Source: Sipunculus nudus (Eukaryota; Annelida; Sipuncula; Golfingiida; Sipunculidae). Taken from it: a stretch of 64,000 nt of DNA. Position 1 is the stretch's first letter. Each line of letters opens with the position of its first letter. Positions 22,124 through 33,534 of the stretch are shown here, in pieces. The translations under genes and the position numbers were made by a program. The stretch spans positions 27,139,339-27,203,338 of the forward strand of contig CM049316.1 in NCBI GenBank assembly GCA_026874595.1. The letters run 5' to 3'. A model generated the notes under the pieces. The model was given only the letters and a program-made list of their open reading frames with translations. It was not told where the DNA came from and made no database searches.

Positions 22124-23887
22124 TTTTTAGCTCAGCTGACTTTCAGTCATGCTGGGCTATAGCGATGGGTCTTTGTCCGTCGTCCTTCCGTCCGTTAGCA
22201 GGGCACAAATCGTAACCGTAGGGGCTAGGGCCATGAACCCTATGCAGTCTTAGAGGTTCTAAAAAGATCTCCTTGCAAACCTGAAATTAGGCCACTGCGA
22301 CCTATATTCTCGAAGTTATGGGGTGTGTTTGCACCCCCAGAAACAATTCTTTTAGCCAAAATTTTCATCCCAAACCTTCGATCTTTCACATACAGCCCAC
22401 CTACCAACAGTGGAAGAACCATAATCATTTTGAGGTCACAAGGTCAAAGGTCAAGGTCACAAAACCAACTTCTTTGAAAAGCCTGTGGATGCATTTTAAG
22501 CCAAACCTTTCATCCCAATTCTTTGATCTTTCACATATAGCTCACCTACTAATTGGGAAAAGAATCCTATAGATGTTGAGGTCACAAGGTCAAAGGTCAG
22601 GGTCACAGGATCCACTTCTTTGAAAAGGTTGTGGACACATTTCAAGCTAGACCATTCATTCCAAACCTTTCAGCACTGATATCGCTTCTCTGCCAACAGG
22701 GGAAAAGACCTGTTGATTTTCAGGTCAAAGGTCAAGTTCACAGCACCCTCTTCTTGCGTGGAGTCATTTTCAGGCAAACTTTTTAATCTATACTTTCCAT
22801 CTGTCATATATGGCTTACCTACCAATAGGGGAAGAAGCCTATTGATGTTGAGTTCAAACGGTCAAAGGTCAAGGTCACACTATTGTTCTAAATGCTTATG
22901 AACATATTTCAAGTGAAACTGTTCAACCCAAACCTTCAGTCTTTCACATATGACACATCTATGCATCACTGAATGTGATTCAAACTTTATATTTATGGGT
23001 CTTTTTGCATGAAGAAATAACTAATTGATTTTGAGGTCAGCTGGTCAGGAGGTTAAAGGTTGCAGGTCTAAGTTATTCACTCATTGGTTGCCAAGTAATT
23101 ACACCCGGCCAGATGTAAGTGGTTAGTAGTTACCCATCATTTAGAAAGAATCAGTTGATATGTGGGCAAAAGGCCAAGGTCATAGGTCAGGGATGTTCAC
23201 AATAACTTATTTTGTAGACCATCTCTATTTTTCTTGTTTAATAAACCATTGCACTCCAAGTGGTACATCTCACTGTGTGGCTGTAATTGTGAGTGATGCT
23301 GGTGACATATGACTCTCTTTTGTGTCAGCCTGTTAAGTAACAAGGCTGAGTGATAAATACCTCAGTACTGCATAACAAAAACACTGTTGCCGGAATGCTT
23401 CAGCCAGGCATTAAGACTGTGAGAGTATAGTATTAAGGTTTAGCGACTGATTTATAAGATGATGGAACATTTTTGCAGTTTATTTTATGGAATCATGGTA
23501 ATAAACTTAGCTTCCTAGATATCTGAATATTTTTATATAAATCACCAGATATAAAAGCAAATGTTTGTTCTCATAATATGTGGATGTGTACCTGGGTTTA
23601 GGATGGCTTTTTTTTTTATTACAAGACTTTTAGTCATGCTTTCTGCATTTCTTTTCTTTCAGGTTTTGCAGTTTACCTACCCTGCTGATCCCATTGAAAA
23701 GCAGAGTGATAATAAAAAATATTGGACTTACACTTTTTACATTTGCATATCTATAAATCTAATATGATTTGCTACAAGTTTGGTCTCTTATTGGAGGATG
23801 TGTGATATCAAATGTGAGACTTGTCAGAAATCCATTATGTCTGCCAGTTAGCCACCTTAGAAATCCTTTTGTCAGTGCAGTTTCAGT
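22124..23887 (+). mobile_element. TTTTTAGCTCAG/GTCCG-type element, copy 4 (3' end lost)
   Basis: It matches 15051-16890 nearly collinearly, including the AGGTCA-rich cycles and the tail 'gccagttagccaccttagaaat'. Small indels are present; for example, about 60 bases after the 34-codon frame are missing. The match starts exactly at TTTTTAGCTCAGCTGAC, which fixes the left border of the family. It stops where copy 5 begins. Confidence 0.65.
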
Positions 23888-23889
23888 GA

Positions 23890-26579
23890 TTTTTAGCTCA
23901 GCTGATTTTTAGTCATGCTGTGCTATAGCGATGGGTCTTTGTCCGTCGTCCTTCCGTCTGTCCGTCCGGCCAGCTGTCCGGCCGTTAGCAGGGCACAAAT
24001 TGTAACTGTAAGGGCTAAATACATGATTCCTATGCAGTCTTAGAGGTTCTAAAAAGATCTCCTTGCAGATCTGAAATTAGGTCACTGTGACCTATGTTCT
24101 CTGAGTTACGGGGTGTGTTTGCACCTCCCAGAATTAATTCTTATAGCCAAAATAATCATCCCAAACCTTACATGTCAATAGAGGAACAAACCTTTTGATA
24201 TTAAGGTCTTAGGGTCAAAGGTCAATGTCACAGGACCAGCTTCTTGAAAAAAAGTTGTGGATGCATTTCAAGTCAGACTTTTCATCCCAAACCTTCCATC
24301 TTCCAAGTATGGATCATCAACCAACAGGGGAAGAACATTATTTATTGTTCGGTCTCAAGGTTAGATGTGAAAGTCACAGGACCTACTTCTTAGAAAACCA
24401 TTTTGGACGAACTTTGAGCTAAACCTTTCATCCCAAACCTTCCATATGTCACATGCAGCCCACCTGCCAACAGGGGAAAAACCATAATTATTTTGAGGTC
24501 AAGGTCAGAGGTCAAGGTCACAGGACCCACTTCTTTGAAAAGCTTGAGTATGCATTTTAAAGCAAACCTTTCATCCCAAACCTTCAATCTTTCACATATG
24601 GCTCATCTACCAATTGGAGAACCTAATTTTAAAGCTGCATACCCTATCCGTGCTTTCCCTATTACTGCTCATTGCATGTTACTGGGGGTGGGTGGAGGGT
24701 TGCAAGTGGGTACTGTGGGAAGGCCTCCCTTACAATTGCTCCATGATTCCAGACATCTTGTTATTCTTTTATTATTGACTGTTAAGTTTCATCAATCATG
24801 TCATTTTATCAGACATTCATTCATGCATCCCTTACACTTGGTATGTTTTTTCGTCATGCAATGTGTAATGTTTTCATTTATAATGCATTATGCCCTGTAT
24901 TTTGATACCAGAAAACTACAGCCATTATGTTCCTTAGCTCAAATTATGTAAAAAGAAATGAATGACTGGATATTCTTTAAAAAAGGAAAATTTAAAAAAT
25001 GACATGACTCCAATTTGTCACTCAAAAATTTAATTATAAATCTTGTGTATTCCTTTCATATTAGGGTTTGCCTTATGCAAAAAAAGTTTGTCAGTTTTCT
25101 GGGACTTTTGAGTGGGGTCTGTGTAGAAAAGTATGGGAAATTATGTTAAAAAGAACATAGATTCTGAAGTACTTTTGCCGCATATGTGTGTTCACAGCTC
25201 TCTCTCTCTGGAGAAATTCTAATGACCCTTACAGGGGAAAGAGTCTTAAATTTAGGGGTCGTGGAACCCCTATATATCGCCGCATATTGTATTAAAATGA
25301 TTGCAAACCAAAAGATGGTGTCATAAGATGCAGTGATATAAAAATGTACAACTCATTTGATGGAAAAATATATACTTTATAGAAATATGGAAAACCCAAA
25401 ACAGCATAACAGTAAATTAAATACTGTTTGATAGTTTTATGGATATTGATACAGTTGACCTCAGTATGATAATTGTAAATGTGAATTAAGATAGAAAGAT
25501 AAGAAAGTTCAAGAATACACTGAAATCTACATTAGCTCAAGTCAGTATTCACAGAACAATGCAACTAACTAGCATTATGTGCCAGCTATTAGAACCATGA
25601 TATGACCTAATAATGTATGGTACTCACTCAAACACAAATGCAATAGAAAACAGAAAATACAAGTCTGAGATTCTACTATTCAAAAGATGTACTATCCAAA
25701 ATGTTCAGAGTAGTGATAGTAATATATAGGTATCACATTGTCTGACTACAGGAGTTTCTATCCCACATTATACAGAAAACTAACCATGAAAATATAAAAA
25801 AAAAATTTTTCTGCTAAAAATATACTTTATATATACTGCCTTTATAAGCCAGACATTGTTGTCACAGTTGAAATTTGTGTGCAGTAGTACACCTGGATCA
25901 CGTGAAATTATATTAAGGGAATCTGGGTGCAGCAGTCTGCAGATGAAGGTCCCCACAGATAATTCCTTCAGTAACAAATTAATGGGAGTCTTTAGGGGTC
26001 AAAATTAATAATTTCACCAACTGGAATGTATTGCTTACTAGCAAATCACAAAAGGAGCAAGCAAGCCATTCTGTTCTCCTTGTTGCACCATGAACAGTGG
26101 GCTTTTACATATTTGTCACTGCATGTCTTTAGAGACGGTGCCACTTCTCCCTACTACTTTTAACTACAATTAAAAAGAACTATCAAAAATAAACTAAATC
26201 TACAAAATGTGTCTGTGTGCATCGTATCACACTGCATTTATCTGTGTATATCATATATTGCCAGATTGTTCATAACACCTTTTCTACTGAAGTCAGATGT
26301 TGCCTGAAAGAAGGTCATCAACTTCTGCAATAGAGACTTCCTGGTCTGATCACAAAATCCTGTTTACTGTTGTTCCTAAAAATGTTTTTCAGTTTCACTC
26401 AGTTAATTGATATAAGGCCTTCACTTAAATAGTAATCTAACAGTTCACATATAATGTTATAGTTATCATAATTATTGTTATGCTTGCCCTTTGATACCAT
26501 AGCAGGACAGGTCTTGGGGAAGGCTTTAAATACAGGTCATGCTTGTCATCTGAGCGTCAGGACCCATGGGTCACTTGTT
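23890..26579 (+). mobile_element. TTTTTAGCTCAG/GTCCG-type element, copy 5
   Basis: It begins inside a T-run of copy 4 (comparison with 16885-16893 shows the run was continuous there), so it inserted later. Left end, GTCCG tract (23940-23985) and AGGTCA cycles (to about 24610) are clear. The next ~1.9 kb is unrelated AT-rich sequence. A family-type right end, CTGAGCGTCAGGACCCATGGGTCACTTGTT, closes it at 26579; its palindrome has one changed base. It is uncertain whether both ends belong to one insertion. Confidence 0.5.
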
Positions 26580-29049
26580 GTTTACTCCTACAACTCGGCA
26601 ACAACTTACACGATAGCCTTCATATTACACATATATAATGTATAGGTGGTGAGGAAACCCCCTAGCCCCTTAACATTTTAGGGGTCAAAGGGTCAAAATT
26701 CAAGCTCACAGGCCCTTGTTGTTCATAAACAAGTCCGGTGAAAGATTTTTATTAGGCTCATTACTTCATTGCTAATAAAGACATTTAAATTAAATTTAAT
26801 ACACTTATGTACAGTGAAGTGACAAAATGTGGCACAGTTATTTTTACCATATTTTAATTCCTAGACCAGTAATAACTTTACAGAATTTGTGCAGATCCAT
26901 CCCAGCTCAGGTTAATTTTAATTGTTAACTTTATAATTCGAAACCTCTTACCATATTGCTTTCATATTTCACATGTGTATGGCATAGGGGGTTAGAACCC
27001 CCCCCCCCATGATTAAGGGATCCAAAGGTCAAGGTCACAGTCCCCTGGTTGTTCATGAAAGTTTTTAGTTCAGCTCACTCTAAGTCATCTGTACTTTAGT
27101 CATGGTCCGTCGTCCGCCCGTCCGTTAAAAGGGCACGTTTTGAAACCGTTAGACCTACGAATCCAAAATTTGACATAGAGTTAGTGTTCCTAAGTTCTAC
27201 CAAACCTGAAATAGGTCACTGCGACTTTTTAAGGAAAAACCTCCGGTTTTCAGTCAAAACTGACCAATATGAAAACCGCTGTAGTTGATATATTCATATC
27301 TGATATAGCCATTTACTTCATAAAATTTATTACCTGGTCCCTAAAACAGTGCCATCTATTGACTAAAACAGAAATATTATGGCTCTAAACGGAGATTGTT
27401 GCTACTTGCAAATTTTCTTGTTTTGACTTATTAGAAATTGTGCACACACCCAGGTAAAGACACGTTTGTTTAAGCTAATTATATGATTAATTTAAAGGGG
27501 CCCAATCACTTATAAAGCATGTTGAGTTAAAACGAAAAATAGCTTCTTCCTTTTAAAATAAATATGTACCTGCCAAAATATGGCCCTGAAACCGTTTACT
27601 TTCTCCTGTAAAAAAATGTTAAAAACAGTGGACCGGGCGCGATGAAAGGTGTCAACATAAACAGATTGCGTGGGGCCGTGTGCATCGCTGAGCCAAAACA
27701 CGTGTCATTCAGGAGATGCCTGGTCTGACTTGGCCCAATAGCCATAATTTAGCTCCTGATTATGTCCCTTTAAAATTCCATGCCCTCGCTTGCACACCAC
27801 TATTTTATATAGAGTGCCTGTAAGTCCCACTGGGAGGCTTACTACGTAGGCTGGTAGGGATGCCGCTGTTAATCGAATTTAGCGCTGGGTGTTCGCTCTC
27901 ATATCCTTTTTTACGTCTTCTCCGTCTTTACACTTTGTTTTCCTGGAATAACGAACCTGTCCTTTCATTAACATTCCTTAAATCGATACCTAAGATATTC
28001 GATATTCTAAGCATATTCTGTGTAGTTAACCTTATACCTATTGGAACACCACAGGGTCCTATAGTGTTTATTTTAATAAACGATGGTGGCACTCCATCGT
28101 TGTCAATCACTCCTCCATAGCCCCGCCTCGATAATGTCCTCTCCCATATTTTCCATGAACCATGAGAAATCTGACATTATTTCACGATGAGTCTGTCGCA
28201 GCGCCATAGATCAGGAACAACGCTAGTATATATAGCGGGTAAATTTACATCGCCACTTGTCGTATATATGTGTGTGTATGTGTCACAAAATAGATATTTA
28301 AATATTTTTTATGATCTGTAAGCAACAAGTTTAAGACATAGATTTCGTTGGTGCGGCTGCATCATGTGTTGAGCCAGGGGGACAACATAACCGACTTAAT
28401 TGCAGCCATACGTTATTACGCTCACTGAAACAGCAGAGCACGCACAAACATACCGACTGTTAAACACAGTATGATAGAAAAACACGTATACCAAAATAAA
28501 ACATATATTCTATACTAACCCTTATACGTTATCAGATTCATGACAGGTAAAACTAAATGCATTTTTCGTAAAGAAACAATCACACTGCTTCCACCTTCGA
28601 GTCAAAAAAGATCAAGTTCTTATAGGTTTGGAGTACAGTAAACACATAAAATTGAAACTGTTTTACAAATTTAGTTATGATTTTTTGCCAATTAATGATT
28701 TATCAGGTTAGATATAAACAAATAACTTGCAAGGCTAACCAACTGGTGACATGCAGAGTGCCATTCCTGCACAAGTGTGTTAGTGATCTTGAAGGAAATT
28801 TAAATTATATTATCCGCATATAATATTGTAAACGTGGCATTAATCAAAATTTACATATTGTAGCTATCCATTTACGTCGCATTAACATTTCTCCTTATGT
28901 TTTGGCCAACTAGTTAAGCATTCATCTAGGTATCGTCTTTTGTCGCTCATAAGAGAGACTGTCAACTCATTCATCTAGAATATCCAAGTTCTTTTTTAAA
29001 ACCCTTCAGGTAAATACGCCTTACATAATCTTTGAACTACCAGCTTCCT
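26580..29049. other. Intergenic stretch outside the copy 6 fragment
   Basis: Apart from copy 6, I see two diverged AGGTCA-bearing blocks (about 26580-26730 and 26930-27060), each containing 'catattacacat'/'catatttcacatg' phrases and 'caaaggtcaaggtcac', and a moderately GC-rich segment around 27640-28230. No gene is supported. Confidence 0.35.
27062..27420 (+). mobile_element. TTTTTAG/GTCCG-type element fragment, copy 6
   Basis: It has the left end TTTTTAGTTCAGCTCAC, 'gtccgtcgtccgcccgtccg' and an interior most like copy 1 ('accgttagacctacgaatc', 'aaggaaaaacctc', 'aatatgaaaaccgct'). The right border is not visible; truncated. Confidence 0.5.
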
Positions 29050-29331
29050 ACATACAAGCGTTGGTGTCGACATAAAAGCGTCGCTGTCAACACATTAGCG
29101 ATGCTGTCAATATACAAACGTTGCTGTCAACACAGAAGCGTAGCTCGCTGCATACAAGCGTAGCTGTCAACAAACAAGAGTTGGGTCAACATACAAGCGG
29201 TACTGCCAAAGTATAAGCGTTGTTGTCAACATACAAGCGTTGCTGTCAAAGTACTAGCATTGCTGTCCACATATACAAGCGTTGCTGTCAAAGTCCAAGC
29301 ATTGCTGTCCACATATAAATGCTGCTGTGTG
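29050..29331 (+). repeat. 20-bp minisatellite, ~14 copies
   Basis: Contiguous degenerate copies of ACATACAAGCGTTGCTGTCA, mostly 20 bp with a few 19-22 bp variants. Near the right side two sub-types alternate (starting ACATA and AAGT). The array sits about 440 bp past the stop codon of trefoil gene a (which reads leftwards). There are no spacers, so it is not a CRISPR array. Confidence 0.85.
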
Positions 29332-29768
29332 GTGTTGCAAACATGAGCTGTTAAGAGATACTTTTGTTAGCATTTCCTTTATCATGTAAGATCATCAGAG
29401 TATATTGATCTACAATCAAAGGTAAGTTATATTTAAATTAACTCTTACAGTACCAACGTTTCTTGAAGTAACACCAATGTTGCCTAGTCTCGTGTTGATT
29501 CAAGCACCATTAAAGAACGGACAACAAAAATTAACATCTCGGATGCATTCTGTTTATGAATGTCCAATTGATTAAAATAAATGTACATACCATATGCATT
29601 ATCTCAGGTGGAATGACAGTTTGTAACCAACAAAGGTTCAAGGTAAGACCTTGCACACGTAAAACAACTCAAACTTGTTCACGAATTTTGAGTGTAATAT
29701 GTCAGGTCTTTTTAAATGTACTGGTGATTTGAATCATGTTCTCTCCTCCCTGAAGGATAAAGGATCAA

Positions 29769-31127
29769 TCACTGAATGTCGACTTTCCGGAGCTCCCACT
29801 TTTGGTTCCTTCCATCGTGAAAGTCATATTCGATAACCTTGTTGCAGCTCCACTTTATATCCCATCTGATGTCCAGTACTTTGTTCTTGTCGTGTTCATT
29901 CCTGATGGTACGGTCGTCCTCGTGATAAACCCAGTGCTGCTTAACATTGGCCTCCCCACGTGGTTTAAGGCGAGCATAACCATCTGTAAGATTTACAGGA
30001 ATTGTTTAGCGTATGTGATAATTAGGACAACCGTTAATTCCTTTGAAATTAAATACAATATAGTGTCCATAACCCGTTAAACGTGACCACAGTATCAAAT
30101 AAGGAAAGGTCTGACATTTTATAGTAAGGAATATAATCGTTTCTAATTTACAGATCAAATTTAAACATTATTTCTGAATGTTATTACATTTTTAACGGAA
30201 GTTCATCTGGTCGTGAATAGTTGGTACATATAATTTTCAAACTACAGTATCTACTATAGTAAGTCGACTGAGTTACGTGTATCGGAGCAAGTTTGGTGTA
30301 AAGGAGAAACTTATGGACTAGGGGACAGACACATGGGTCAAGGCAATATACTTTTCTTTGTACATTGGACACAGGACACAAAATATATGAAAGCTGACAT
30401 ACATTCTTGCACATCAGTACGAGACATGGCCCACGAGCCCACAATAAAGAAACCATGCAAGCTGCATATGAAGACAGACTATGTAACATCATAACGTTGA
30501 ATTGACGAATTGAAGATTAATGAATTGCCACATAAGGTTCTATTTCTATTTATTAATAGTCACACCAGTAACGAGTTAAGCAACACAATTAAATTCATGT
30601 ATTACCTTTCGACGTATCGATGTAGTAGCCAGTAAGTTTAGAACATATGTAGTCATTCTGGTCCTTGTACCAGAGTTGGTTGTCCGAAAATGGTGTTTTC
30701 AGCTGATAAATAATAAGGTAGGCACCAGGGCTTGTATCGTCCTCTGTCACGTCCAGAACTTTATTAGACCAGGAATTGTGGATAACAAAGTATTGCTTGG
30801 GCCTGTTGTCAGCAGTTTTGCTGGTCGCGGTACCTGGTTCCTCTATTATCGTTTTCTTTTTTACGGCCAAACTCATGGTTTCTTCAATAATGGACACGGT
30901 GCTAGTCCGGCTAGTTGCGCCACCTGGCGGCAAAGATTCATCCCGTTGAGGTGTTTCTTCTGCATTTGGGCATGATGATTTGGATGCTTCTGCTTCCTCA
31001 CTATGGGAATCTTTGGAGTTTCTACATAAGTCGACAATCTTCTCCTCGGCAGAACTCACGTAATCAGACAATTGTGGTTTCTTGAACCTTGAAGAGTAAT
31101 GTTGAGTTTCCGATATAGCATCGTGTT
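29769..31127 (-). CDS. Ricin-type beta-trefoil lectin-like protein, gene a (5' exon not found)
   Basis: Two exons on the minus strand: 31127-30606 and 29983-29769, with a GT-AG phase 1 intron of 622 bp and TGA stop at 29771-29769. The first exon encodes a Ser/Thr/Glu-rich leader of ~115 residues (with RFKKPQLSDY, shared with gene b), then a trefoil start (YFVIHNSWSNKVLDV) and a DNQLW box. The second encodes KQHW, NKVLDI and NQKW boxes. Three QxW motifs at regular spacing are the mark of ricin-B-type beta-trefoil folds, which usually bind carbohydrate. The first exon begins in phase 1 after 'ttcttag', so a short upstream exon with the start codon must exist; I could not place it, and no signal peptide is visible. 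The frame is intact. The product differs from gene b mainly in the leader, while the trefoil is well conserved, which suggests constraint. Confidence 0.75.
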
Positions 31128-31929
31128 CTAAGAACCACACATACTATAAACCATAAAACCTCTAACAACTAACTTGTGTAAAAAGAATGGAATTTATCAG
31201 ATTTATTTATTTAAGTAATTAAAAAATTTGATCAGTTGGAAACACTGAAGCGTAATTTCTTCAAGTGTGCGTAATGATAAGGGTTTATATAATTGTTATT
31301 TGCTATTTTTTTTTTAAATTTCGGAACATGTATGTATAAGCAGTATCCTACATTTTCCTGTTGTAGTCTCTGTCGAGTTATTTAGTGTGCTGTCACTTCT
31401 TCTTCCGCAATTCTCAGAATCTCTTTCCTATTTTATGTTCTTCAGTTGTATCTACAAGTGGAGTTATGGTGAATACAATGTAATTGTATACTCTTACATT
31501 TATAGTAATAGGATGATTAAGCAGTAAAGTTAACCGGCCAACATGGAACTTTGGTATAGCAAACCCATTTAATTGACCCTATACTCGCAGGAATGGTTAA
31601 AAGCTAGAGTGACTTAAAAACTAGATTGTTCATATTTGCTGATTTGCTGACCGAGGTAGGAGAAAGTCGAAAGGAGTATTTATGCCCACAGAAAGTTGGT
31701 CGACATAAGTGGTTCACATAAATGTTTAATCTCGCTTTTAGGGAAGCAATGCTTGTGCCGACCTACCTTTTGCCCCCCCTGGAAAATAGAACAATATACG
31801 TTCAAAACCAGAAAAAAAAGAGTCTGTATTTTTCAAATGCTCGAGGTTGCATCATTATTACCTTAATTTTCAAAAACGTTCCTGCCTCCCTTTCGTACCC
31901 TGCCCCTACATCGAGAAAAACCTCGCGCC

Positions 31930-32005
31930 TAAAAATAGTATATTATTTAAAATACACCTCGCGAAACATGAGCAAGGGATTATATGGATATTAACCGTCG
32001 GGTTG
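31930..32005 (+). repeat. Direct repeat, left copy
   Basis: A ~76-bp block running from 'aaaaatagtatattat' through 'aatacacctcgcgaa' to 'tatggatattaaccgtcgggtt'. It recurs at 32665-32742 in the same orientation with about 85-90% identity by eye. Flanks differ, so these look like ends or fragments of a dispersed repeat rather than a local duplication. Confidence 0.6.
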
Positions 32006-32664
32006 TCCCACATGCGGCGTATATTTCCTTTGTTCTAACTGTACGTTCAAATCCGCTTGCATCACAGGGCCATGAAAAGTAACCATGTAAGTGAAGTTGC
32101 AGTGCGACTTTCCAAATATGACAAAGAGCTGATTAATTCTCATTAGCATATTAACTCCACCTCGCTAGATCCCCGGGAAAACACGTTCATAGCTTATTGG
32201 GAGACCTTCGGTTAATCATGGGCATACACAACAATCCATGTCAATCGAATGATAACATGACAAATTCATCTTAAATAATTCTTTTTCTTGTGCAAAAAGC
32301 ACCCTTGTACAAATGCAGGTTTTTAATCGTATTAGGTAAAAAATACTATGCTTGTCTATCACTTATTCTGGTGGAAGCAAATTTTTTAAATAGAGGAATA
32401 AATAAAAGGAAAATAACGTACATTGCCTTTACACACTAAGCACATAAAATGAAACATTAAGAATTGTATAACTGTGGTGACCACCGAATAAAACTTATCC
32501 AAAGTTATGGGCATCTTTGTCTTAATAGAAGTTAAATGTGCAGTTGTTATTAAACATTATTGCAGCTTCAGTGCACACTTTTTCGTCGAAGGCATTATCC
32601 AACTTTGCAAGTTTACTGGGTGGTGTGTAGCTTGATTCTGGCTGATTTTCTTTGTTTGAGACCT

Positions 32665-32742
32665 ACTAAAAATAGTATTTTATTAAAAATACACCTCGCG
32701 AATCACGAGCTAGAGATAATATGGATATTAACCGTCGGGTTA
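32665..32742 (+). repeat. Direct repeat, right copy
   Basis: Matches 31930-32005, ending in the same 'ggatattaaccgtcgggtt'. The 660 bases between the copies have no coding content. Confidence 0.6.
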
Positions 32743-33004
32743 GCAAGGTGCCCAACCTGCCTTACGCTAGGCTCCCCGTAGCGCAAGGCATGCATGGAAC
32801 CAGGCATGCCGTCATAGTGGCAATTGCTCAGATATCATGGGAATGTGTATGGTGTTAAAACATTACCTTCTAAAGTTAGTAAACAAACCTCTTAACCCAC
32901 ATGAGCCAGCTTAAGGCAATGACCACCTGATGACCGGACAGCCTCCAGATGAGAGAGAGAGAGAGAGGGAGAGATTGTGTGTGAGTGTGTGTGTGTGTAT
33001 GTAC

Positions 33005-33450
33005 GCTCCCGAGGCAGCGGAAATCTAACGCTTCTAAAGAAGTAACTGATTTTCACGCTGCCAGCTTTGACCGTTTATGATATATTTAGACACCAGATGG
33101 CGGTTCGTTGTCCGCTGAACAAAACGTGCGTATGATGTGACAAGCAATCAACCAGATGCCAATAAACAAACACGCGAGGTGTGCACGCAGCCTTTGTTGT
33201 TACGTTTCGTTTGAATTGCAGCTCACCGACCGGACATCCTATGTACCCAAGGCCCTAAGAAACCACGTCTGTGGCAATTCTCTCTGAGCCTGTGGCCTGT
33301 TCATACGGTTACCGGGGCGATGAGCTGTCACTCAAAACGAAATGAACATGATTGGCTCCGTGTATTCCTCGCTTGGCCGTGTCTTCCAGCACGAAATACA
33401 GTGCTCCCCTCTGGTGTAGCAATTCAGGATACGAGGTCATAACAAACAGC
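33005..33450 (-). mobile_element. Inverted, internally deleted relative of the element at 52699-53945
   Basis: The reverse complement of this block matches 53165-53810: the 'gaattgcaacaccagaggggagcactgtattt' region, 'gagtgacagctcatc', 'gctgtaattcaaacgaaacgtaacaacaaaggctgcgtgcacacctcg', 'gccgccatctggtgtctaaatatatcataaacgg' and 'gaggcag'-type ends. About 170 bases present in the other copy are missing. The terminal inverted repeats are absent; the left side is a (GA)n/(TG)n tract. Confidence 0.6.
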
Positions 33451-33512
33451 GCTGACCATATAGGAAGTAGGCCTATATAGTTAAAGCGCTGTGTAAAGAG
33501 CATAGTGTGTTT

Positions 33513-33534
33513 GGGGGGGGGGGGGGGGGGGGGG
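33513..33534 (+). repeat. Poly-G tract (about 22 G)
   Basis: One of several long G runs (also 5839-5850, about 34482-34499, 34557-34567, 34618-34630, 57627-57641 and 60477-60487). Probably slippage products with G-quadruplex potential. Lengths may be unreliable in an assembly. Confidence 0.7.

Larger units (their letters stand above)
31128..33004. other. Upstream region of trefoil gene a
   Basis: No supported exon. It holds a direct repeat (31930-32005 and 32665-32742, annotated separately) and, at its end, a (GA)n/(TG)n tract at 32953-32999. The missing 5' exon of gene a should lie here or further right. Confidence 0.35.

Noticed and set aside
27860-28120. Plus-strand frame with a phrase (GTPQGPIVFILIND) recalling the reverse transcriptase GxPQG box
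   Set aside because: The rest of the frame shows no other reverse transcriptase motif, the spacing after PQG is too short, and no retroelement context surrounds it; likely chance.
29050-29331. Possible CRISPR-like array
   Set aside because: The 20-bp units are contiguous with no spacers and vary among themselves, and the genome is eukaryotic; this is a minisatellite.
29802-30080. Plus-strand 92-codon open frame
   Set aside because: It is antisense to the second exon of trefoil gene a, whose QxW motifs and splice sites are clear.
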